From NCBI GenBank assembly GCA_024280885.1, contig JAJRPF010000015.1, forward strand, positions 37,473-101,472: a DNA stretch of 64,000 bases. Direction: 5' to 3'. Made by a program: the position numbers and the translations under genes. Origin of the DNA: Planctomycetota bacterium. GTDB taxonomy: Bacteria > Planctomycetota > JAJSAM01 > JAJVHW01. Below, piece after piece: positions 21,401-29,728 of this stretch (position 1 is the first letter of the stretch; each line of letters opens with the position of its first letter). The notes beneath the pieces were generated by a model. The model ran no database searches and was not told the DNA's origin. It was given only the letters and a program-made list of their open reading frames with translations.

Positions 21401-21716
21401 GTTCGCGGCGTTGCGCGCCACCCCTCAGGTGCGGCCTGCGACGTCCGTCCGAGGCGCCCGCATCCGCGTCGATGGTCGCGTTGTCGAGCTTCCGGCCGAT
21501 CTGCCTCCCGGCTCGTCGGTCCGGATCGACGCACTGGGGCGCATGTCGCGATGGACTGGCGGCATGGCCGCCGGGACTGCGTCGTGGCTGCCTGGAGGAC
21601 CGCTCTCGCTGGCTCAGGGCGCATACGACATCTCGCTCGAAGTTGACGAACCCGATGCGTACGCGGGCGACTTCACGATCCGCCTGAGCCACCTGGAACC
21701 GGTCTACTCCCGCTGA
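18480..21716 (+). CDS. Secreted glycosidase-like TIM-barrel protein
   Basis: A 1078-aa protein; the ATG at 18480 directly precedes a signal peptide (MRALLLAVFLLLLPGPGRAVAEG). An N-terminal beta domain (about residues 25-340) precedes a region of alternating strands and helices (about 340-750) that looks like a TIM barrel: LGLDDIDALIEYAKVAGLRRI, GLGVGIHLYGPSV, DMVYLDGLGG with an Asp at the end of a strand as in melibiase/GH31-like clans, and HPVLVQTSMGPG. The C-terminal part has jelly-roll-like, possibly carbohydrate-binding, segments (DGSGVSVSLELWDDAGNRVTL). Enzyme class and catalytic acids are not proven; polysaccharide degradation outside the cell is an inference. Confidence 0.58.
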   Translation: MRALLLAVFLLLLPGPGRAVAEGSRAEALDYHAWSFAADWPVASVELDEVPRTWLNGKGTKARYAGAATAYWRDGTTSRLSVSWTVSARPDRPRRDRIVVRSHPDEIRAAGGAKKLIPFVRIDLRQRDGVVVRAKGRFRQAGVSGGRKTTRKKGAAEAVPATPEPGFSVASGNCALVIDAEGHVSSLKVLPDGTELANPEAATELLEFERDGATVPLRSVFRRGGELVALFDAPGARVRLAVESADGHLLFRIVDAGSPEPDVLRLNVNLPFLAVVDGALNGTYDDESAVCLRPVTENARGVLAAAKGAATYTVEWLRRRGIAGGAAALVATPRPRFFGALAELEVERDLTSVRFDGVWARESEIVRESYLFVTYLGLDDIDALIEYAKVAGLRRILFVRSVWLKSAGTYGIDAGEFPGGLTEFVAACERIRAAGLGVGIHLYGPSVALNDPIVTPTPDRRLLEFACPSLAQPIGPTDARVELVAEPDLPAPGAGTFPGSYVRIDDEIIRYSGRSAEPPFAFTGCERGALGTIASAHAEAADVGHLATMWGQFLLDPDGGLVADVARNLARVVNAARIDMVYLDGLGGLPSSRHHDEWYYANRTVPAMYAAFDHPVLVQTSMGPGRDLLWHVVPRSASADGHGDLTYYLDRRTPAIESMRRGFTAPDVGWYGFDDGRPPDQLEYVAAKCLGWDSSLSMQTHRPALERHARARETMEMVGRYERFRGEGGLPEEVKEALLEPAAHFRLLTDADERWHLFSAAYEGVRDARVLTDGRHSWRVFNTAAAETTLGVEIVRGDAIHVDAELAAEGNIFVADFRDASAYAPSAENDFARLVSRVDKVVTENGAARRGVQHDFVAIDDPSVGGLRGALRASNGNNTIGWCAVGKRFASALDLSTTRALGVFLRGDGSGVSVSLELWDDAGNRVTLRAPMHEDGWRLHTFAFSPSANFDSSAVRYLVLIASDLPPGRDVEVGFAALRATPQVRPATSVRGARIRVDGRVVELPADLPPGSSVRIDALGRMSRWTGGMAAGTASWLPGGPLSLAQGAYDISLEVDEPDAYAGDFTIRLSHLEPVYSR

Positions 21717-21883
21717 TCGGGATCGATCGTTCTGCCCGCACTCTGCCTCGCCGCTCTCTCTGGCCGTGCGGCCAGGTGGTCCCGTGGATACCAGGCGTGC
21801 CGGACGTCTCGGGCACCGATTGGCGCTGCCGCGCGCACCTTCCGCCTACGACGTGCGGCAGTCTGCCTGTAGCCTCGCACGTC

Positions 21884-22300
21884 ATGCCGACGAGTCAGGC
21901 GGAGGGAAGGTCCAGCGGGTGTATTCAGCACCCCGAGCGCGTGCCCATCGGGCGCTGCGCGAAGTGCCGGAATCCGGTCTGCGCGGAGTGCCACACGCGG
22001 ATCGATGGCATTCTTCACTGTCGCGAGTGCCTTGCCGTTGCAGTGAGCGCTCTCGAGACGCGCGGGGCTGGGGTGTTGCCGCGCTTGGCGACGTTCGTCG
22101 CCGCGCTCGCGATGCTGGCGCCAGCGCTGCTCCTCTCCCTCGTGATGTTGCGCGGCTACGGGTTCGCGGCCGGCCGCCTGGCGCGCTTCGGCGCCGTGGC
22201 GTTCGAGAAAACCGAGTATGTCCAGCCGTCGCAGACCTCCGATGACGATGTCGCCGCAGACGACGATGTCGCAGATGACGTCACCGAGGGACCTCGATGA
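21884..22300 (+). CDS. B-box zinc-finger membrane protein
   Basis: A 138-aa protein. The N-terminus binds zinc in B-box fashion: CIQHPERVPIGRCAKC, then PVCAEC and a closing HCREC. One or two transmembrane helices follow (about residues 63-92), then an acidic tail (SDDDVAADDDVADD). The stop overlaps the next ATG by 4 nt, so it opens the large plus-strand cluster. B-box fingers usually mediate protein-protein contacts; the same module occurs in two more proteins of this cluster (29729 and 30582). Confidence 0.72.
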   Translation: MPTSQAEGRSSGCIQHPERVPIGRCAKCRNPVCAECHTRIDGILHCRECLAVAVSALETRGAGVLPRLATFVAALAMLAPALLLSLVMLRGYGFAAGRLARFGAVAFEKTEYVQPSQTSDDDVAADDDVADDVTEGPR

Positions 22301-23166
22301 CTCCGACAGACGCGGCGGGGGGGAGCGGAGGTCGTGCGCTCCTGCGTCGGAGTACGCGCGAAATCCTGGACGACGCGATCGAGCGGATTCGTACCGACGT
22401 GTTCTCCGTGGCTCTGCTGCACGTGCTGCCGTCACTCCCCTTCTTCGCCGCCGTTCTGCTGTGGAGTGTCGAACTCGATTTGCGCGGCGCCGTCTCCAAG
22501 CTCGAGGCCGTGGGCGTCGTGTTCCTGCTGATCCCGAAGCTGGCCGGTTGGGCGGCGCTTTCGGCGTGGGCTGCCGGCGCGGCGCGCGGACGTCCGATCT
22601 CTGCATCGGCGGCATGGGCCAACACCATCCGACGTTTCCCCGAGGCGCTCCTGGCAACCTCGTGCGCGCTCTTCTTCATCATGCTCGCGCCAGTCACGCT
22701 GGGCATCTCGCTCCTGGCCGGGTCCGGCGCGCTGGTGGGCTTGGCCGCGGGAGTCGGGCCGACGCGTTCGGGTGGCCGCGCCGTGTTGCGGCAAGCGGGT
22801 GCCGCAGTGTTCCGTGACATGGGGCGCGGCATCCCGATCGTCATCCTGCTCTCGCTGGCGCTCGGTTTCGTGGTCATCAACTTGTTGACGCTGCCGTACA
22901 TCGCGGCGCAACTCGGCGCTGGTAGCTTGGGGCTCGACCTCAGCCTCTGGATCGCTGCATTGCGTCCCGATCGCGCGGCTGCGTGGTCCTTTGCATGCAT
23001 GCTCGCCGCGCTGGTCGTCGAGGGCGTGCTCGTCGTCGTCTGCGCAGAGTGGCAATTCGACCGCGAGGCCGAGTCCGAAGGCGCGCGTTTCGCTGCCTTC
23101 GCCGATGAGTTGGATGCGCTCGACGCGCAGAGTGCCGAGCGTGCGCGTGGGCGGGACGCCGCATGA
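22297..23166 (+). CDS. Polytopic membrane protein of unknown family
   Basis: A 289-aa protein with about six hydrophobic helices (residues 37-58, 70-92, 120-142, 143-160, 180-205 and 225-250). The amphipathic N-terminal helix (RSTREILDDAIERIRTDVFSVALLHVLPSL) recalls the start of DUF975-like or GlpF-domain-like integral membrane proteins in MoxR/DUF58 loci. It overlaps both neighbours by 4 nt, a sign of coupled translation. The charged C-terminus (EGARFAAFADELDALDAQSAERARG) is cytoplasmic. No enzymatic motif is visible. Confidence 0.6.
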   Translation: MTPTDAAGGSGGRALLRRSTREILDDAIERIRTDVFSVALLHVLPSLPFFAAVLLWSVELDLRGAVSKLEAVGVVFLLIPKLAGWAALSAWAAGAARGRPISASAAWANTIRRFPEALLATSCALFFIMLAPVTLGISLLAGSGALVGLAAGVGPTRSGGRAVLRQAGAAVFRDMGRGIPIVILLSLALGFVVINLLTLPYIAAQLGAGSLGLDLSLWIAALRPDRAAAWSFACMLAALVVEGVLVVVCAEWQFDREAESEGARFAAFADELDALDAQSAERARGRDAA

Positions 23167-24041
23167 CGTGGCGTCGCTCCCGTGTTCGGGCAACCCGGTC
23201 GGCGACGACTGCGCTGATCGCGTCGTCAGTGGTCGCTTCCTGGTTGGGCGTTTTCCCGTTGGTCACCCCGGCATTGGCCGCCGACGATCTCGCGTCGAAC
23301 GCGCGTGCCGAGGTGCGCGAGGTGCTTGCGCGTCCCGAGTTTCAGCCGCTGGCAGATGCCGACCGACTGCCCGACATCCCCCAGATGGAATTGGGTTGGA
23401 TCGAGTCGCTCTTCAGCGTCCTGCGCGATCTCTTCGGTGGAGTTGTCGGAGTGATCGGCGACGCTCTCGGAGCGATCCTTGGTCGGTTGATCCGGGGGCT
23501 CGGGAACCTGTTCGGAGGTCTTGGCGGCGCGGGCGGCGCCGCAACCGCCGGCATCTTCTCGACCATCGTCACGTGGCTGCTCGTTGTCCTCGGAGTCGCG
23601 CTGATCGTGTGGCTTCTCATACGATTGTCCGCATCGCGGAGGGCCGAGAGGCGGGCCGGTGCGATGGCTCTCTCGGTGACCACGGCGGGCGCCGGTGAAG
23701 ACGACGCGTTGGCGCGGTCGCCGGAGGATTGGCGTCGTCGCGCAGAGCGCCTCGCTGGTGAAGGAGATCGTGTCGAGGCGCTGCGCGCGCTCTACCTGGA
23801 ACTTCTCGCCGGATTGCATCGCGCAGGCGCGATCAACTATGACCGGACGCGTACGAATACGGCGTATGTCTTCGATCTCGCCCGAGGGCATACGGCGCGG
23901 GCGCCGTTTGTGTCGCTCACAGGGCGTTTTGACCGCGCGGTTTACGGCGCGCACGAACCGGCCGAGATCGACGTTCGCGACGCGATGGCGGAGGTATCCG
24001 ACGTCCGTGCGGCGTTCGTGCGGGAGGTCGTCGATGCGTGA
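23163..24041 (+). CDS. DUF4129 domain protein
   Basis: A 292-aa protein with a signal peptide (residues 12-40), a glycine-rich amphipathic stretch, one transmembrane helix (about 140-162) and a cytoplasmic DUF4129 domain. The domain signature is clear: a helix (DRVEALRALYLELLAGLHRAGAINYDRTRTNTAYVFDL) followed by FVSLTGRFDRAVYGAHEP. DUF4129 proteins are regularly encoded with DUF58 and MoxR genes and are thought to work with them at the membrane. It overlaps the previous gene by 4 nt and the next by 8 nt. Confidence 0.8.
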   Translation: MTWRRSRVRATRSATTALIASSVVASWLGVFPLVTPALAADDLASNARAEVREVLARPEFQPLADADRLPDIPQMELGWIESLFSVLRDLFGGVVGVIGDALGAILGRLIRGLGNLFGGLGGAGGAATAGIFSTIVTWLLVVLGVALIVWLLIRLSASRRAERRAGAMALSVTTAGAGEDDALARSPEDWRRRAERLAGEGDRVEALRALYLELLAGLHRAGAINYDRTRTNTAYVFDLARGHTARAPFVSLTGRFDRAVYGAHEPAEIDVRDAMAEVSDVRAAFVREVVDA

Positions 24042-25425
24042 GCGCCCGCTTCGCTGCGCGCACGTTCGTGGCAGTAGCCGCATCGCCGTGGTCGGCGGCA
24101 TCGTCGTGATGGCGCTGCTGCTCGGCTCTGTCTTCGTGGCCGCCAAACGGGCCGAGACGTCGGGGCGCGCAACCGCTGCCGGCTCGTCTTTTCGTGCCGA
24201 CGAGTCGGGCCATCGCGCGGCGCGTCTCCTGCTCGAGTCGCTCGACTTCACGGTTCACAGTCGGCGCGGCGCACGCCTCCCCGACGGGATCGGGCATGTG
24301 CTCGTTCGCGAGGAAGGACTTCCGGGCTCTGCGACCGAGGGTGTGCCGGAGCGCGAGCGCGTCACCGTCGGTGCCGAATTCGACGCGTGGATCGAACGCG
24401 GGAACAGCGCGTTGATCTTCGCCTCGCGTACACCACCCGGAACGGGGTGGCCGGACGTGCGCGACCGCTACGAGATACCCGAGGATGACTCGCTCCTCGG
24501 TCCCGAGGTGGTCGTGATCGAGAACGACGCGTCTCTGCTCGACGTCTTCGGCTCCCGGCCCGAGGTCCCGGAGGGCGGGGTCGGCATCCAAGAGGAGCAC
24601 GAGTTCGAGGAACTCGGTGACCCGTGGATCACGCCGTATCACGTCATCGAGCCGACCGATGGTGACGAGGTCCTGGCCGTCCGCGTGACCGACAACGGAG
24701 ATCGCGAACCGGTCATCGTGCGTTCATCGCGCGGCCGCGGCGCGGTGATCGTTGTTGCCGATCCGTGGTTTGCGACGAATGTGCGCTTGCTCCGCGGCGA
24801 CAACGCTGCGTGGTTGGCGACCATGGTGGACGAACTCATCCGCGGCGGCGACGTGTGGTTCGATGACCGCGCGCTCGGGCAGGCTGCGTCACGCGGCGTG
24901 CTCTCGCTCTTCGAGGAGGCCGGGCTCGGGCCCGCCATGGTCGCGACGCTCCTGCTCCTGCTGCTCGTCTGGTGGCGCGTCGGACCGTCGGATGCGCCCG
25001 ATCGTGTTACGCGTCCACAACACGGCTACGACCCGGCCGCCTACGCCGATCTCCGCGCCGGGCTCTACGCAGAGTGTCTCACCGCCGACGAGGTGCGGCG
25101 CATGGTCCGCGCGGAGGTCGGTCGGCGTCTCTCGCAGGGCGATGGCGTCAGTTACGAGCGCGCGCTGACGTTGTTGCAGACACGCGACCCGAAGCGCGCC
25201 GAGCGCATCCAGGGAGCATTGGAACAGTTGCCGCAGCACGCCGCAGTGACCGTGGCTAAACACGCGCGTACCTGGTGCATCGCCGTCTCGCAGGTGTGGG
25301 CGGCGCTCGACGAGAATTCACCTGTGCGTTCTTCGCGCGACGGGCCTCTCAGTACCGGTTCCGCGCGCACGAGAGCCACACCAAGAGAAAATACCACGAC
25401 GGAGACTATCGATGACGATCAGTGA
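24034..25425 (+). CDS. DUF4350 domain membrane protein
   Basis: A 463-aa protein; the ATG at 24034 overlaps the DUF4129 stop by 8 nt. There is an N-terminal membrane helix (VVGGIVVMALLLGSVFVAA), then a periplasmic DUF4350 domain (DESGHRAARLLLESLDFTVHSR, GRGAVIVVADPWFATNVRLLRGDNAAWLATMVDEL), a second helix near residues 300-320 (LGPAMVATLLLLLLVWW) and a cytoplasmic tail. DUF4350 has a ThuA/GATase-like fold and normally accompanies DUF4129, MoxR and DUF58 genes. No catalytic cysteine is evident, which argues for a binding role. Confidence 0.78.
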   Translation: MRERPLRCAHVRGSSRIAVVGGIVVMALLLGSVFVAAKRAETSGRATAAGSSFRADESGHRAARLLLESLDFTVHSRRGARLPDGIGHVLVREEGLPGSATEGVPERERVTVGAEFDAWIERGNSALIFASRTPPGTGWPDVRDRYEIPEDDSLLGPEVVVIENDASLLDVFGSRPEVPEGGVGIQEEHEFEELGDPWITPYHVIEPTDGDEVLAVRVTDNGDREPVIVRSSRGRGAVIVVADPWFATNVRLLRGDNAAWLATMVDELIRGGDVWFDDRALGQAASRGVLSLFEEAGLGPAMVATLLLLLLVWWRVGPSDAPDRVTRPQHGYDPAAYADLRAGLYAECLTADEVRRMVRAEVGRRLSQGDGVSYERALTLLQTRDPKRAERIQGALEQLPQHAAVTVAKHARTWCIAVSQVWAALDENSPVRSSRDGPLSTGSARTRATPRENTTTETIDDDQ

Positions 25426-26395
25426 TGCGGATGGCGCCTGCGGCGTCGAAGAGGCAGCGGAACTCCTGGGACGCGTGCGCACCGAGGTGGCGAAGTCCAT
25501 CATCGGCCAAGTGCGTGTCGTGGATGGCGTGCTGACCGCGCTTCTCGCTGGCGGTCACGTGCTGCTCGAGGGTGTGCCGGGGACCGGCAAGACGTTGCTC
25601 GTGCAGACGCTTGCGCGGGCGCTCGGTGCGCGTTTCGGGCGCATCTCGTTCACGCCCGATCTGATGCCCTCGGACATCACCGGCACGAATATCTACGACA
25701 GCAAGAGTGGTGCGTTCCAGCTCGTGAAGGGGCCGGTATTCTGCGACCTGCTCCTAGCGGATGAGATCAACCGCACGCCGCCGAAGACGCAGGCCGCGCT
25801 GCTCGAGGCGATGCAGGAAGGCCGCGCGACTCTCGACGGCGAGTCGCATCTGCTCTCGCCGGTCTTCACCGTGCTCGCGACACAGAATCCGATCGAATTC
25901 GAGGGCACGTATCCGTTGCCCGAGGCACAGCGCGACCGCTTCTTGTTGAAGGTCTCGATCGACTATCCGGAAGCCGACGACGAGGCCGAGATCCTGCGTC
26001 GTGCCCACGCCGGTCGTCCCTCGGAGGACCTGGACGCCGCGGGTATCGAGCGGGTCATGGATGTCGAAGGACTGCTGCGCGCACGCGCGGCGATGGTTGC
26101 TATCCGCGTGGACGACGCGTTGATCCTCTACGTGCGGGATGTGGTCCGCGCGACCCGGCATCATGAGGCGGTTCGTCTCGGCGGCGGTCCGCGCGCATCG
26201 CTCGCGCTTCTGCGTGCCGGCAAAGCCCGCGCTCTGCTCTCGGGCCGGGACTATGTCAATCCGGATGACATCCAGGCACTCGCCCCGGACGTTCTCGATC
26301 ATCGCTTGCTCTACCGGCCCGAGGCCGAGATCGAGGGCATCACGGTCGCTGACGTCCTGCGCGACGTCCTGCGCACGGTCGAGGTGCCGCGCTGA
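25412..26395 (+). CDS. MoxR-family AAA+ ATPase
   Basis: A 327-aa ATPase with GGAG upstream; it overlaps the DUF4350 gene by 14 nt. Walker A is GVPGTGKT (54-61) and Walker B is LLLADEIN (Asp117/Glu118). The substrate-loop region MPSDITGTNIYD, sensor 1 with LATQNPIE and the EAQRDRF arginine-finger region are standard for MoxR. The C-terminal lid contains DALILYVRDVVRATRHH. MoxR ATPases act as chaperones that load or remodel VWA-type partners; here the partner is the DUF58 protein encoded 20 nt downstream. Confidence 0.92.
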   Translation: MTISDADGACGVEEAAELLGRVRTEVAKSIIGQVRVVDGVLTALLAGGHVLLEGVPGTGKTLLVQTLARALGARFGRISFTPDLMPSDITGTNIYDSKSGAFQLVKGPVFCDLLLADEINRTPPKTQAALLEAMQEGRATLDGESHLLSPVFTVLATQNPIEFEGTYPLPEAQRDRFLLKVSIDYPEADDEAEILRRAHAGRPSEDLDAAGIERVMDVEGLLRARAAMVAIRVDDALILYVRDVVRATRHHEAVRLGGGPRASLALLRAGKARALLSGRDYVNPDDIQALAPDVLDHRLLYRPEAEIEGITVADVLRDVLRTVEVPR

Positions 26396-26415
26396 CGCTT
26401 CCTTCCCGCACCGCT

Positions 26416-27738
26416 GTGATCGTGACCGGAACGCTTGTTGGCGTCGCCGCGCTCGAACCCGTGGCTCCGGGTGCGGGCGTCCTCGCGCTGCTCCTGCAGG
26501 TCGCCGCGGTGGTACTGCTCCTTGTCGAGTCACGGCTCTTTCTGGCGAATACGCGCGACCGTCCGCACGGTCCGATCGACGTCGAGCGCAGTGTGTCGCG
26601 GACACTCGATCTCGGCGAGTCGGTGGAGATCACGTTACGAGTTCGCAATCGGCTCGGGCTGCCGGTGCGCGTGCGGATCGTCGAGAACCTCCCGGAGTCG
26701 CTGGTGACGGGCGTGCCCTACGCCGAGCTCTTTCCCGCGACGATCCGCATCCCGGCGCTCGGTGTGATCGACGTGCGCTACGAGGTGACGCCCGGCGAGC
26801 GCGGGCGCATTGAGATCCCCGGTCCGTGGGTGCGCGTCGGTCTTGCGACGGGACTTGCGGAGCGCCGCGAACGCGCGCCTTGTCAGAGCGTCGCGCGTGT
26901 CGTCCCCGCGCTGGCCGGGATCGTGCGCTATGACACGCTGCGTCGCAGTCGCAACCTGGCGGCGATCGGCATTCATGCGGGACGCGGATTCCAGCGCGGT
27001 CGCGAGTTCGACCGTTTGCGCGACTATCACGTCGATGACGACTATCGCGACGTTGACTGGAAGGCGACTGCGCGGCGTGGGCGTCCCATCACGCGGATCT
27101 TCCGGCCCGAGCGCAGCCAGGACGTGATCGTTGCGGTCGATGCGTCGCGCGTGATGACCGCGCGCTCCGAGGGCCTGTCGAAACTCGACGAGGCGATCAA
27201 TGCGGCGCTCGTCCTGGCGCACGTCGTCGTAAAGGGCGGCGATCGCTTCGGGCTCGCGATCTTCGACGCCAAGTTGCGTACGTGGATGGCGCCGAGCAGT
27301 GGCGCGCGCACGGTCTCGGCGGCTCTCGACGCACTCTACGATGTCGCGCCCTCGCCGTTCGACGCGTCGTTCGCAGCGGCATGCACCGGTATCGCGGCGC
27401 GCCAGACGCGGCGTGCTCTCGTCGTCTTCATGACCGACCTCCCGGACTCCGTGGCGGGGGACGATTTCGTGCGGTGCATGTCGATCCTGCGTCAGCGCCA
27501 TCTCGTCGCGTGCTTCACGACCGCAGATCGCAAGGTGCTCGAACTGGCGGCGACGCCGCCTACCGGTCGTCGCGAACTCGCACGAACGCTCGCCGCTGCG
27601 GAGCTCCTCGACGAGAAGCGCAACGCGCGCCGCCGCGTCGCCGATGCCGGTGCATACTGTGCGGAGCTACCACCGGGCGAACTCGCCGCATCCGCCGTGA
27701 ACCGCTATCTCGACGCCAAGTCGCGGGGACTTCTGTGA
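26416..27738 (+). CDS. DUF58 (VWA-like) protein
   Basis: A 440-aa protein with a GTG start 20 nt after the MoxR stop. The N-terminal hydrophobic region (VGVAALEPVAPGAGVLALLLQVAAVVLLLV) anchors it. A beta-rich middle segment follows. The DUF58 signature is RGREFDRLRDYHVDDDYRDVDWKATAR, and the C-terminal part is VWA-like (VIVAVDASRVM, then ALVVFMTDLPD). The AVDAS motif is close to, but not identical to, a MIDAS DxSxS, so metal binding is uncertain. DUF58 proteins are the typical membrane partners of MoxR ATPases. Confidence 0.85.
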   Translation: MIVTGTLVGVAALEPVAPGAGVLALLLQVAAVVLLLVESRLFLANTRDRPHGPIDVERSVSRTLDLGESVEITLRVRNRLGLPVRVRIVENLPESLVTGVPYAELFPATIRIPALGVIDVRYEVTPGERGRIEIPGPWVRVGLATGLAERRERAPCQSVARVVPALAGIVRYDTLRRSRNLAAIGIHAGRGFQRGREFDRLRDYHVDDDYRDVDWKATARRGRPITRIFRPERSQDVIVAVDASRVMTARSEGLSKLDEAINAALVLAHVVVKGGDRFGLAIFDAKLRTWMAPSSGARTVSAALDALYDVAPSPFDASFAAACTGIAARQTRRALVVFMTDLPDSVAGDDFVRCMSILRQRHLVACFTTADRKVLELAATPPTGRRELARTLAAAELLDEKRNARRRVADAGAYCAELPPGELAASAVNRYLDAKSRGLL

Positions 27739-27752
27739 GTGTGGGAACCAAC

Positions 27753-28775
27753 ATGAGACTCGGAAGCGCGCAGGAGCGTGATCCCCGCCACACTCGCTGG
27801 CAACGTCTGGCGGTGTTGCTGGATCGGCTGGAAGCGAGAGGTGTCGCGCAGCTCTCGCCCGACGATGCCCGCGAGGTGGCGGGGCTCTACCGCGCCGTCT
27901 CGTCGGATCTTCTCGAAGAGGTGCGACGGGACCCGGGTGCAGCCACGACCGAGTACCTGCGTTCGATCGTCGGCCGGGGTCATCAGCTTCTGCATCGCGG
28001 GACACCTCCGCGTGTGTGGCCGGCCATCGTGCGCTTCTTTGCACGCGACTTCCCCGAGACGTTCAGGCGGCGGATCAAGGTGTTCGTGCTTGCTCTGGTC
28101 GTGTTCCTGGCGGGGGCCGGTTTCGGAGCGCTGCAGTTGTGGACGGATCCCGGCACGGCCGAAGTCTTGCTCCCCTTCGGACACCGGTACATGGATCCGA
28201 CTGAGCGGGTCGAACAGGAGGAGACGGGCTCGACCTCGGTCGCCGGTGCTGCGATGCAGGGAACGGCGTTCTCCGCGCAGCTCATGACGCACAACAGTTC
28301 GGTTGTGTACTTCGCGTTCGCGCTGGCGGTCACGGGTGGGATCGGGATCGTCTTGATCGTATTCGCGAATGGTGCGTATCTGGGGGCTGTCGGGGCGGAC
28401 TACTTCCGCGCGGGCGAAGGGGAGTTCTTCCTCGCGTGGGTGGGGCCCCATGGCGTGATCGAGATCCCGGCCATCTTGATCGGAGCGATGGCGGGCTTCA
28501 TCGTCGCGCGCGCGCTCTTCGCGCCGGGTCTTCTCGGGCGGACAGAGGCGATGCGCGTGGCGGGTAAGGACGCGTTGATCCTCCTGCTCGGAGCGACGGC
28601 GACGCTTGTGGTGGCGGGCGTCGTCGAGGGCACGTTCAGTCAGATCCACGAGCCGACGCTTCCCTATCCGCTCAAGATAGCGTTTGCTGTCGTACTTGGA
28701 TCGGCCTACTTCGGATACCTGCTCGCCTACTCGCCAGAGCTCGTCGCGCGTCTGCGACGGAAAGTGCGCTCGTGA
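27753..28775 (+). CDS. SpoIIM-family (stage II sporulation M-like) membrane protein
   Basis: A 340-aa protein; the ATG at 27753 is preceded by GTGGGA, and a GTG at 27741 would add four residues. The cytoplasmic N-terminal helical region (GVAQLSPDDAREVAGLYRAVSSDL) and a set of five or six helices match SpoIIM, including AFSAQLMTHNSSVVYFAFALAVTGG and FLAWVGPHGVIEIPAILIGAMAGF. SpoIIM is needed for engulfment in Bacillus, but non-sporulating bacteria also carry it beside RDD, MoxR and DUF58 genes, as here. No other sporulation gene is in the window, so a general envelope role is more likely. Confidence 0.83.
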   Translation: MRLGSAQERDPRHTRWQRLAVLLDRLEARGVAQLSPDDAREVAGLYRAVSSDLLEEVRRDPGAATTEYLRSIVGRGHQLLHRGTPPRVWPAIVRFFARDFPETFRRRIKVFVLALVVFLAGAGFGALQLWTDPGTAEVLLPFGHRYMDPTERVEQEETGSTSVAGAAMQGTAFSAQLMTHNSSVVYFAFALAVTGGIGIVLIVFANGAYLGAVGADYFRAGEGEFFLAWVGPHGVIEIPAILIGAMAGFIVARALFAPGLLGRTEAMRVAGKDALILLLGATATLVVAGVVEGTFSQIHEPTLPYPLKIAFAVVLGSAYFGYLLAYSPELVARLRRKVRS

Positions 28776-28814
28776 GGCGCCGCAACTCTAGGTGGCACGG
28801 ATGAGGTGGCATAG

Positions 28815-29591
28815 ATGAGGCGCCTCCGTGTCACGACACCGGAGCTCGTTCCGCTGGAGTTCCGCATCGCCGGGACGGCCGAGCGCGGTGTTGCGTGGGC
28901 GCTCGACGAGTGCGTCATCATGGTCGCGACGACGATCATGTATCTCCTGGCGTTGCTCGTCGGTCTCGTCACTGCGGGCCTCGGTCTCCTGCCCGCCGTC
29001 GGGCTCGTGATCATCGGCAAATTCGTGATCAATCTCGGGTACCGATGGTGGACGGAGACGCGCTGGCGCGGCCAGACATGGGGCAAGCGCATCATGCACC
29101 TACGGACCGTGCAGCGAAACGGGACACCACCGCTTGCGTGGCAGGCTTTCGTGCGCAACGCCGTCCGACCGCTTGACGCGCTGCCGCTCCTCTCGCTCGT
29201 CGGCGCATTGATGATCGCGCTCGATCCGCACGGGCGACGCACAGGCGATTTCCTCGCCGGAACCGTCGTCATCCATGAGGTCCGCCACGCGCCGCCGAGG
29301 GCCGCGCGCGTTCTTGCCAACGCGCAGAACAGCCTGCTGCAGGATGCCGCCGCGGCCGGGCGCATCCGGAACCGTCTGCGCTCGCGTGACGCCACGTTGC
29401 TCGCGGAGTTCGTTGTCGCCACTGACCGCATCGAGGTGGCACGGCGGCTCCGGATTGCGACGCGATTGGCGACGCACTACCGCGCGGCGTTGGGGCTCGA
29501 AGCGCACCGAGCGTTGCCCGACGAGGCCCTGCTGCGCGGGATCGTCGGCGTGGCGTTGCGGGATCGCTTCGGGACACCCGTCGCCCGCTGA
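28815..29591 (+). CDS. RDD-family membrane protein
   Basis: A 258-aa protein. The RDD domain (residues about 15-150) begins with the usual ELVPLEFRIAGTAERGVAWALDE; the first Arg/Asp pair is partly altered (RG..ALDE). Three helices follow, and the pore-facing signature RWRGQTWGKRIMHLRTVQRNG is conserved. FVRNAVRPLDALPL and DPHGRRTGDFLAGTVVI complete the fold. A soluble C-terminal extension of 100 residues is rich in Arg and Ala. RDD proteins are implicated in ion or small-solute transport and are regular neighbours of SpoIIM genes. Confidence 0.82.
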   Translation: MRRLRVTTPELVPLEFRIAGTAERGVAWALDECVIMVATTIMYLLALLVGLVTAGLGLLPAVGLVIIGKFVINLGYRWWTETRWRGQTWGKRIMHLRTVQRNGTPPLAWQAFVRNAVRPLDALPLLSLVGALMIALDPHGRRTGDFLAGTVVIHEVRHAPPRAARVLANAQNSLLQDAAAAGRIRNRLRSRDATLLAEFVVATDRIEVARRLRIATRLATHYRAALGLEAHRALPDEALLRGIVGVALRDRFGTPVAR

Positions 29592-29728
29592 CCCTCTGTG
29601 CGCCGCTCCTTGAGAGCGCGGGCCGCGCGTCCTCAGTCGTACGCGCAAATCCGAGCCGGAACCCGTAGCCTCTCGCGGTCGTCCATCCGACTTGGGATGT
29701 TGGCCGGCACAGGGAGGACGGAACTGCC

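Noticed and set aside
27753..28775. SpoIIM protein as evidence for sporulation
   Set aside because: SpoIIM homologues are widespread in non-sporulating bacteria beside MoxR/RDD genes, and no other sporulation gene is present.
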